From assembly GCA_013396995.1 (NCBI GenBank), contig VWZP01005834.1, positions 558,001 through 622,000 on the forward strand: 64,000 nucleotides of DNA. Direction: 5' to 3'. The position numbers were made by a program, and so were the translations under genes. The DNA is from Dicaeum eximium (taxonomy: Eukaryota; Chordata; Aves; Passeriformes; Dicaeidae). This document shows positions 49,001-59,894 of the stretch, piece after piece (position 1 is the first letter of the stretch; each line of letters begins with the position of its first letter). Under the pieces are notes generated by a model that was given only the letters and a program-made list of their open reading frames with translations, had not been told where the DNA came from and did no database searches.

Positions 49001-52000
49001 AATCTGATGATGGTGTCTTCTGAGTTACAAGAGGCTTCTTTGTACTTCCTGTCAGGTATGGTTAGGGAAAAGAAAAATTAAACACACTGTTCAGAAGCTA
49101 CATGAAGGACAAAGGATAAATTTAAGTAAATGTCTACACAACAAAACGTACAAGATCAAATATATACAGCAAGACAATTTCGCCCCAAAGTGAAATCTTT
49201 AAGTTTCAAAAGACAAAACAGAGTTCTATGTGGTCAACATCTTGACAAACACATGGCTGAATTGTTCCACTGAGGCTTAAACAAACCATATGTGGCCAAG
49301 TTGTCATGCTTGGTCATGCAGTAATAGAAATAAAATAGAAATAGAAATGGTAATAGAAACAAACAAATCAAAAGAGCAGCCACAATTTTCAAGCCTACCT
49401 TCCGGAAGTGCATCTCCTAAGTCCAAGTCATCTTGGCCTGTAGAAGATAAAAGAAAGAAACAGTAAGGACATTGCTTTTTCTTACTCAAACCCAACATTT
49501 AATGAAGTCATAAATATGATTGATCTTGAGGTATGTCTTCTGCTTCCTGAGTCAATCTAGAAGAATATTCTGAGTCAGGGTTGAAGACAGACATTCTTCT
49601 CTCTTTCTCCAGGTCACTGTCCATATATATTTTCAGAAAAAAAGGAACCACACTAAAAATTGACTCCATAGAAATGACGTGAAGGGTTGGAACATACATT
49701 CCTGCAGCTAATAATGCACTTTATTCTGCCACTGCCATTGCATGCTTTCTTAGTGCCATGCACAGTATATTCTTTCCCACCTTTCTTTCCACTGAACCAC
49801 AAAATAAGCTGGGGGAGAGCTCCAATGCATGAGAACATAACAAATTCAAGTCTGAAGAAGAGCCTTGGAGCAGAAAGGCCATTATGAAAGTTATTATGTA
49901 ATGGAGTTAATATCTTGGCATTAAAAATTAATTTTCATGTGTTTATAAGACTTACCTTTCCCCCTAACTAGGGTTAGCAGTATGGAGCTGGTTAAGATAT
50001 TAACACATATAATCTTGAGCCATCTTTCCAACTTCTTAAAACACAGCTAAATGCAGCTGGCACCACTATGGGGTCTCCACTCCAGGGAGATTAGATTCTA
50101 TTTTCAGTCCTTAGGAAAATCACACTGTCTCTCACCGTGGTAAATTGGTTGCTAAAGCTACTGCTGCTTACCCAGCCAACTGCAAACACACCAGCTCAAG
50201 ACATACATGACACAAACTGGTTTCACAGCATGAATGTAGGGGTGTGATCTCAGCAACAGAGGCTGGTAAGATAAGTGCATAGTTAAAACAACTGCTTGGG
50301 GTGTTTCCAATTTTTCATCATCCCTACTTTCACTGAAGCATGGAATAAGAAAAAGGTCTGAAAGTAGATATCAGCTATTCAGAAAAAAGACATCCAAATA
50401 TACTGCTTCAGCCCCATAGAAGTTGGAAGACTTCTTCTAGCTACTGAGTATCCAGCCAGCCACAGCAAAAGTTATTTCCAGACAGAAACTACCTTAACTC
50501 ACAAGATACCTGCATAAAGCATTTATGTGTGGCTTTTCCTCTAAGAATGCGACCACCAAAGAGGCATAACAACCAACTACTGCCAAGTCTGAAGAGAGGA
50601 ATAAAAACAAACATCAAAATCAAACTAGAAGCAGAATGCACCTTTCACTTACATGACAGACCAAGTTAAGACAAGTCATGAGTCTAAGCCCAGGAATGAT
50701 GGATGCTTATACACCTAGTGACATCTTTTGCCATAACTGAGGTCAAAGTGGAAATCCCTTTTTCTTCTCCGATAACTGCATTAATAATGCCTTTTTTCAA
50801 GAAAAGAAAGGAGAGTAAGATACTTTTTTTTTTGGTAATAAGAGACGCAACTGAAATGGAATTAAAAAAAAGTTCACTCTGGCCAACCGAACTGCTACAG
50901 CAGAAACTGAAATCTGAAGTTTAAGAAGTGACTCCCATACTGTAACATTTGAACTAAAACCACCTTGTTCACAACCAAGTAAGGAAACAGGCCTACCTTG
51001 ACAAGCCCCTTCATGGAAACAGAGGTGATTGATGCCTTTATTGTGGTGCATGAGCAAAGCACATTTAAAATCTCCTGGATAAAATAAGTAGGTACAGATC
51101 TTGAAGAGAAATCAAGAACATATTTTACCTGGTGTTCCTTATTTCAGGTGGAGACCACAAGCTCTGTTAGATCACGAGAAACTACTTCACAGAATGCAAA
51201 ATATTTGCAGGTCATGTATCTGAAGTCTACATCAACTTGCAATACAATTTTATAAACCTCTGTAAAGTTAGCAGGTGCTAAGACTCAAATGCAAGTTACT
51301 TCTGAAGTTACTCCTTTGCTTAGACTACACCAAGAAACCTCCATATCGACAGGCAAAAAAAGGTCAAAGCACTCATAATGAATTTTAACAGCCATTTGCA
51401 TTTCCTCAAACCTGAATTCTAGTTTGCTTGTGTTCTCAAGTACATACATCTCTCTACGGGATTTTGCACACAAGCTTCACATAGAAATAATTTAGGATGA
51501 GACTGCTGACAGCCAAGGTCACATAAAAAATGCCTTGATAGAGGAAGAAATAAAATTGAGAGTCAATAAAAGAAAAATATAATCATGCTTTATTGACTGG
51601 AATTACTATTCTGAAACCAAAATTCTGCTTTCCAAGCATGCAGCAAAATATTAGGCTTCTCATATACATTTCCTCTTTAGGATAAGGTAGCAAAAAATGT
51701 CAAAACTTAGCTTATGGAACATTCACAGAAAGACTCATTAAGTCTTATGCAGCATTTTAGTTTGCACATCTGATTTCAAAGGCTGAGTTTCTTACCAATT
51801 CCATACAGTTTTTATACTAATAGTAAAGTCCACACAAAAATCTGTAATCTGACCAGAAACACTAACTGAACAGTAAAATTTACTTTATTTTTCCGGACTC
51901 TTTATTTTCATTGTGGCTTGTGTTCAGTTATGGCGAAAAAGACTCTTCAGGATTTTCAATCTGTGAACTTGAAATGAGCTACGACCCCTTGTGCTTAAAA

Positions 52001-55000
52001 GAAAGAGGAAGACTTTGGGTTTTATGATGAGGGTTTCCTGTGAGGAAGGTGTGTGCTGAGGAAATCCGACTCAATACAGAGTTTGCAATGACTTGAATCA
52101 TAGGAGTTGGCACAAATAAATGGCAAGCCAGAAACATGATGTAAGTTTTGTTTCTCATTTAAAAGAAGGTTAAGAGGTTTTCCTTTTAACTTCCTATCCT
52201 TCAGTACTTGACTAAAGAAGGCTAAGGCTGGGTTTTCAGTAGTTTCAGTGTGTTCATGAGCCCAGAAAAACAGCTGGAATGCGTTCACAGTGGAACTGTA
52301 AGCATTTCCAGTTCAAGCGCATATTGTGAAAGTACTACTGTTATATTTAGACAAAACCTTTAATAAGAATTTTCCACGTCCACTCTAAGAATTATTTTCA
52401 TAATCTTCACTTTGATTCTGTATCATCTCCTAAAACCAAATTAGATTTTATGTTCCAGTGTTAATAATTTGCAGGCTGCCATTACATATGCCAGACTTCA
52501 GTTTGCACTATAAATTTACTTATTTATTAGAAATGTCGTAATTTCATAGAACACCATAGGAAAGCAATGGGAATGGATGCAGGACATGTAAGAACTGCAA
52601 GCTATAGGACATCAATGGAGCCAGTGAAAAAGATACAATGGCAATGCCCAAGGGAGAGGAGTCGTAGCAACAGCGACAGGGAAGAGGAAGGAGAGAGAGG
52701 GATAAATCTGGATGCAGAGGATTGTCAGCTCACAATAGCCACAGGCTTCAGAATCACAAGTCTTGCCTGAAATTTGGAGAAAAAGGTCCACATTTCTGCT
52801 TAGTACACAAAGAAAAGAGCTGACCTTCACAGAAGGCCAAATTAGAAAAGAAAAAAAAAAAAGGAAAGCTGGAAGTTTTTGTGAGAATGGTGGAGAAGAC
52901 TATTGTAAATCAGATTGCTGACGATGGCTAAGACAAGCAGCAGCAGCTCTGAGGTGAAGAAGAGATGTCTCAATAACCATTTGCAACATTTGGGGAGGGA
53001 GAGAGCAGGGAATGGATGGTGAAGTAACTACTGGATTTGGGATCCAACTGCAAGATGTCTGGCAACCAGGATAGAATGAGAAACACAGAATAGGCAGGAA
53101 GAGAGAAAATACATAAAGGTATGGGTAGCTGGAGGTGAGGGAAGAATCAGCAGATTGGAAGACGATGATATAAAATTTTGAAAAAGACAGCCTTAACTAA
53201 AAGCTTTCTGCATAGGCTTCTTCAAGCCCCTCCCCCAAAGCGTATCCCGAAATTTCTGTTTTCTAAATTTATCAAGGACTTGTGTGACTCTGGAGCTGTC
53301 TGGTTCGTCCAACAATAGCATCAGCTCTAATAAACTCTGTATACCACCCAACACAACAGCCTCACTTTTTATTCATCACATCTCACTTCTGCTACTATCA
53401 CCACTAGTTCCTTTCCTCTTCACATAGGTTACTCTTCTCCTGCAAATCACAGGGAAAAAAAAATTGCTGGTAAAATATAAGTCCAAACACTAACTGTACT
53501 TTTTCCAGAAACAGAAGGTTTAGAGTGTAATATTTTTGTGTCAGTTATAAAAACAGTAATCCTATCAATATCGCTTGAATTTGCTTTCCTGGAAATATCT
53601 GAGTTTAAAAACTTTTCACTTTATGTTATCCTCAGAATGTAAGATTTTTTCACAAACAGAAAATATACAAGCAACATTTTTCTGTGGTTAAGCAAAAAAG
53701 CATGCAAAGACAGTTTCATAATTAAAATCAGATTTTTACCAAATAAGTTGATGGGTGTTTAATCAAAAAGAACTTCTATTTAATGGAAAAATTAACTTGT
53801 ATGCTGAGTTTAACTTTGGACCAGTTAAAGAATGACTACTACCTTAAAAACAAAGTTTGATTTTACCATGATTAAAACTCTTGAGTTCAGAGTGAAATGA
53901 GCTTTGTGGATACTTTACTCACATCAAGAAATGGATACCATTTCCTGTGAAAAATTTGGGAGCAAGAAGAGATCCAGTGGGAATTTTACAGGATGCAAGC
54001 TACAAGAAAAGTAAAGCAGAATTAACATCTGCATTTAACTAACCACTGCCCCAGCCAAGAGGCCTTCCTTTTACAAGTACTGTTAAGGATGCCATTTTTA
54101 GATGTTTATAGCATGTGGACAACTCACAAGTGACTGAAATGTGCACAGAGTAAACCAAATGTATTTGTTATGCAGCCAATGATGTTGTGTGATCAGACCT
54201 GACTTAAAATGTAAACACTTTCTTTCAAAATGATCTTTTTCCCAAACATTTGAATTACTCCTGCATTTAACATGTCAACTATATATTTTAAAGGCACCGT
54301 TCTACATTTTAAAAACCTGCTCAGTATTTAGAAACACTATTGTAAACAGGCTTTACACCACAAAGAAATAAGTTCTTGAACTTTCACAGGAATTTGCATT
54401 ATGGCTTTTGGAATTCTTTGTAAAAAAATCTTCTGGATCTTATTATTCTGGGCTTCACAGTCACATCAAATGCAGAGACTAAATCAGTTAAAAAGGAATT
54501 TGTGATGACTATCACTGCATTTATTTTCAACAGATGAAAACTGTACCTGTGGAAGGAGGAACAAATTTTCTGCAGCAAGCTGGGAAATCTTTCCCAGACT
54601 AGAATTTATAAACATATAGAGAAACAATTTTTTTTTTAATGAACAATAAACTAAAACACTTGTAGGATACCAAACAATCTTCCAAACACTAGCTTTGGGT
54701 TCGCCTTCACCTGGAATGGTGTGCAATATATCTGGAACTGGCAGTTCCAAGGGGTAGAAATGCAGCCCTACCATCTTCCATGGCACGTTATGACACAAAG
54801 GTTCAAGGCAACATCTCTGGAGAATTTTTCCACGGTATTGATGATATACTGATTGAAGGAAAAACCTTCAAAACAGTACTAAGCAATAGGCAACATGTAA
54901 TCTTTGTCCTCCCCCAACCTGAACTCATTAATCTGAGGCCAGCAAATCGACATGAAATCTCAACTCCTCACTCCTCAGGCTATAAAATGCCCCAGCATAT

Positions 55001-58000
55001 GATGAGTTATATGCTGAAGAGGCTGCCATGAATTTGCAGAAGTAATTGGCCTTTGTTCACCTTAGAACATGCCTGGGAGCCCCAGCAGCCCTGAGAATAC
55101 ACACACACAGCCTCCTGAGGGATCACTAATGCAGTGCAGAAATGGCTCCAAGACTGGAGTCGTGTTAAGCAGCAGCCATGAGGAAAACCATTTTCAACAC
55201 CAGAAGAATGGAAAGTAATACAACAGCTACTCAGAGAAACATCTACTTGAACACATGATGTAAGTAAGAGTATCTGAAATTCAAAGGCAATTTAAGAAAT
55301 ACAGTAAACAGGCTGACCAGTTAGCCAGACTTGCCAGTACAGGCCTATGGTGTGGGCACAAAGGAAACTATTTTTAGCCACGTAGGTCCATGAAATTTCT
55401 GCTCATGTACTGAGGGAGAAAACACAGCTTAGACTTGTCTCAGGAAGCCATAGAGCAAGCAATCAGGCAGAGTGAAATTAGTGGAATAATAGGACATGCA
55501 TGAAAAATACAAATGTTGAAACAGTAAATGTGATGGGAGAAAGGGAAATTTGAAGAAGCCTGGCAAGTAGATTAGCCCCCTTCATCTTCACACCAGTCTA
55601 TGCAGCAGAAAAGTCAGATAGGAGTTGCTAGAATATTTTCTACTTGGAAAGATAACGTAGGTGGCATCCTGGGTGCGACAAACATATGTGTGTGTTGGCA
55701 CATGATGGAATGCAGCCTTGGCTAGTCTCAGCAGTAATCATTTCAAAACCACAGCTGTCGAAGAATGAGGGGAAGATTGTGGAGCAGAGCAGGTGTATCA
55801 CATTTCTTCTAATGGCCTGGCATCTGCAAAGGTAGAACTGCACAATGTCTCACTCCAAACTGCACTCCAGGAAGAGGGAATCTCAACTCCATGAAGCTGC
55901 AGGGGAGCCAGTTAACACAAATGTAGTAACCCATCATAACAGTCCCACAGAAAGCCATTTATCCCAATTTCAGCTGAGTGACAAAGTACCAGCCAGCTCC
56001 TGGGATGCCAGAATTAGGACACAAGGCTCTGTTTATCCTCCTGCAGCAACTGAAATCCCTAAGGAAGAAGCCTTTATCACTTGAGAACCAGGAATTACCT
56101 ACTAGGTCATTTTATGAAAAAATTAGAAAGAAATTAGAAAAGTGCTGTTGTGTACATAAATAGTCTTAATTTACTTCAAAACCATGCCATGTGTTTTGGA
56201 GACAAAAGATGGAGGTAGTTGAAGATTTATGTCCAAACAATTCCTGGGTACATGTTGCTCAAGAATGTGTTGCGTGGATGATCCATCCTGGAAGTGTTTA
56301 GGTTGGATGGGGCTTTGAGCAACCTGGTCTCGTGGAAGGTGTCCAGGGCCATAGCAGGGGATTCGAGCTACATGATCTTTAAGGTCCCTTCCAATCCAAA
56401 TCATCCTGTGATTCTATTCCACTGGTCAGTGAAAGTACAGGACATGAACTTGGCAGGGTTTCAGCAGCAGGCTGCCCTGTCTGGGAAGAGGCCATGAACT
56501 GCCCAGTGTCACTTACAGTTATGTCACAGTGGCACTGACACTGCTAGTGCACACCTGGCTTGGTTTCAAAGACAGGTGTCTGCCAAGGGAGGCGGGAACC
56601 TCCCTTGGAACGGAGAATACAACCCCCTTCCCTCTGAATTATTATAACTTGGAAATTATGGAGAATTCAGGCAAAGACATGGGAAAAGGAGTAACAGTTC
56701 TTTACGAGTGTGTACACGGATAACAAGCCAAGCAAACAAGCACAGCAGCAGCAGCAACACCAGGCACAGCAGGAGCCCAGTCCCGGCCTTCCCGGCCGCA
56801 GGCACTTCCCTAGGGCGCAGTTCCGGGCACAGCCAGCAGGGGCGCTGCTGGCTCCCGGCCGGGCAGGGCGGCTGCCGTGAGTCCCCCCGCCTGCAGGGGG
56901 CGCTGTGGCGCGAGCTCGGCTGCGTCGCCCTCACACGGTAATGGCGGATGGGCTGGATGGCGGAACGGGCTGCAGCAGGAACCTTGGAGCAGCGGCTGGA
57001 AGGGGAGGGTGGGCTCACCAGGGTACAAGCAAGAGGTAGCAGAAACTCCGCAGCTGCTGCAGGGGCCACAGGGTGTCCCAGCAGGCAGGGGGTATGAGTT
57101 AGAGTGCAGCAAAAAAGCCTGAGGCAGCAGCAGAAAGCAGCAGGGCTGGGGCAGCAGCAGCCGGGCTCCTCCTCCGCTCCTCCTCCAGCCAGGGAGACAC
57201 CCTCTGGGAAGGGGACAGGGTTGGGGTCTTGTTTTTGCCTCTGAGGCACTTGAGCAGATGGCAAGGGTCCTTTCCATTGAGGCAGGGTGCCAGTAAGGTC
57301 CCAGTTCAATGGCTGCTCTCATGAGCAAAGGCTCACCCACGGCAGGAATGAACAGGGCAGGGCTGGGCTCTAGTAGCGAATTCCCCCACCAAACAGCAGC
57401 TCGACCATCCTCCTCCACAGCTGAGAGAGCATAGAGGGCTAGGAGCTGCCCCAGCCCCCTTTTTCCCCAAGATACCAATTCTCATGGTATCTCTGCCCCT
57501 CCACAAGAAATCCCCCAGCTAAGAGAGTAGCCAGCTGCACCCTTCCTGTGGAAACTTCTTTCATCTCTCCTAAGTATCAGTCATTATGGTTTCTTAGTGA
57601 CAGATGGGACAAAATTCCATGAGAGAAAGAAGCAAAAGGAAAAATCCTAAACCCCAACACCACCAAATCTTCTACTGGTCTCAGAAGCACAGAGTATTCC
57701 TGCTGGAGCACACATAAAGAGTCAGCCAGCAGGGACAGGAGACATGGGAAGACATAGTTTGAGAGACTCAGAGGGAACATGTGGCTGTAGATGTGCTCTG
57801 GGCAGTTCCACGCCAACAGGAGACCTCCTGAAGGTACTGTGGCAAAGACACCCCTGAGGGAGTGTGGCCACCCACAACAGAACAGTGACAGCCCTGAGGG
57901 ACCGTAAGTGACCCTGACAGGGGGTAGGACACTGAAAAGCAAAGAGGAGCAGAGGAAGATCAGCATGAAGGAGCAGCAGAAAAACACCATTAAGCTCATT

Positions 58001-59862
58001 ACAGCCTTCTTGCTCTCCATGTTATCCCAGCAAAGGAGCAGAAGATGGGCTGAGCACAACCTGAATGAAAACCAGGGAAGCTGATATAGAGTAGATAGGG
58101 TTGTTTGGGCTCAAAATTAAAGGAGGGAAGAGGGAGGACCTTTAGGGTTTGATAGATCAATTTTTTTTTCTCTCAATTCTCAAACCCATGATTAGAAGTT
58201 TGCATTAACTGACAGTAAGCTAATTTAAAAGTCCCACAAGTTGAGACTGTTTTGCTCGTAACAATCTCTCAAAACATTTTTACTAGACTCCAAAGAGCAG
58301 GTTCCTGTGCCAGAGCATGCAAAAGCAGTTTGCAGAAAGGCTAGAAGAAAGTGAAATGCTCCTGTCAAAATGATCTTAACGAATGACTACTATTATCATT
58401 GCATTTTCTAACACAGCTAACACCTGATGAAATACAAGGTCATTTCAGTGGGAAGTTCAAGACATCAAGAGTTAAAGCAGGCAAGAGTCTCAAGCACAGG
58501 CAACCCAATCATATGAACCAGAGTAACATCAGGAAAATATTGAAATTGGTCTTGGCTAGATGGCAGTAGGCTGAGTCACACTTAGCTCTTGCCAAGTTAA
58601 ATCACTGTAACTAACAGTTACAGCTTAAGGAAAGCTTACGGACTGCTGCAGTGACATCATTTTGATATAACAGTGCAGTGGCCATTTTATATAACACCAC
58701 ATTTAAAAAATTATTAGCTGTTTCACATTAGAGAAAATAGGAACAAGTGCTGCACTTTTAAAGTTCATGCTGCCATGAACTCTAGCACTGCTACTGAAAA
58801 TTTTCAAATGAAAACTATGTGGTGGTTTGTTGGCTTATTATTGGTTTTGTTTAGGTTTTAAAAATCAGATTTAAAAGGTAAACGACTCCAGAGCCCACAA
58901 AGCAGAGCTCAGTCTCCAGGAGTCCCTACAGCACCTCCGTGTCCCAGGTGAAAGCTCCATGTACTGAATAACAGACAGGATAATTTCACCAGCTTTCATC
59001 CTACTAGTCATCTCTCTCAACACTGACTTGCCTCATCAAGAAATCAGGAGCACAAGTGTTTCCTTTCCTTGCTCAGGGCCCTTTAATTACAGAGGTCTTA
59101 GAAAGAAGGGATCTCCACCTGCACTTCACCTCAGGCTACTGATCTTACAACATGGGTACCTCATTTTCCAGCCTGTATTTTGCTCACCTCCCAGTGTCCT
59201 TTTGGCAAGTGTGGTTCAACCAACAAGCTCTACCCAATTCTTGCAACAGATCCTTAAACCACACATCCCAGTCCAAACTCCAGGTCCTCAGTGAGCAGAC
59301 AGCTTTTCATGCCTTGATCTTTCTACAGTAGATAAGGGAGACTTTTGAGCCTTGTGTCTGAATGCAGCAGTTTCTTGCTGCTCATCATGCACAAAATCAC
59401 AGAGTTATTGAGCTTGGTTTAGACCTCTAAGATCATCAGGTCCATGTATGGAGTATCATGCAAGGCTTCTTTTTTTTTTATTTTTTTTTATTCTTCATCT
59501 GCTGTGTGTACATTGTAGAGAAGTCATGCTGCCAGAAGTCCTTTTTTTTTGCACTGTATTTTGAAAACTACATGCCTCAAATTGGACACTGGGCTAACCT
59601 GGTGATTTTGCAGATATAAGATGCCTGAGTTGGTCTCACACCTCACAGCCAGCCACAGCAGGAAGCTTTGTGCACTTTCCTCCCTGAACCCACCTCATTT
59701 CCACTCTCCCATGCTAGGCCCTGCCACTCCCTAGCGCTGGCAGAACACCCATCAAACACTCAGCAGAGCAAACTCAATGCAGATTAGTCATTTGCTGACT
59801 TATCAAACTGAATCATCTCAGTGCAGGCCTGGATGGGCACCAGACAAAAAAAAAAAAAAAAN

Positions 59863-59894
<32 letters not shown>

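Larger units (their letters stand above)
43029..49398. other. CD99 introns 2-10 (non-exon sequence)
   Basis: Short to medium AT-rich introns. They hold one CR1 remnant (45227-45415), one member of a 70-bp duplicated segment (47828-47897), a CTCF-like motif (48256-48269), and a short TGTGGTGGTTTTAGG at about 46098 that resembles an avian LTR start but has no further support. Confidence 0.6.
56760..56965. promoter_or_regulatory. Small GC/CpG-rich patch in CD99 intron 1
   Basis: A CpG-dense block of about 200 bp in an AT-rich intron. It holds two CTCF-like cores and two ATGGCGG (YY1-like) sites near 56942 and 56957. It could be an insulator, an enhancer or an alternative promoter. Open frames across it are low-complexity and not convincing genes. 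Confidence 0.45.

Noticed and set aside
56656..57478. 217- and 222-codon minus-strand open frames
   Set aside because: GC-rich, low-complexity and overlapping each other; no recognisable domain. The stretch leads into LTR-like DNA.
57577..58059. 160-codon minus-strand open frame rich in hydrophobic residues
   Set aside because: It lies antisense within an LTR-like segment and resembles no membrane-protein family I know. The apparent hydrophobicity comes from base composition.
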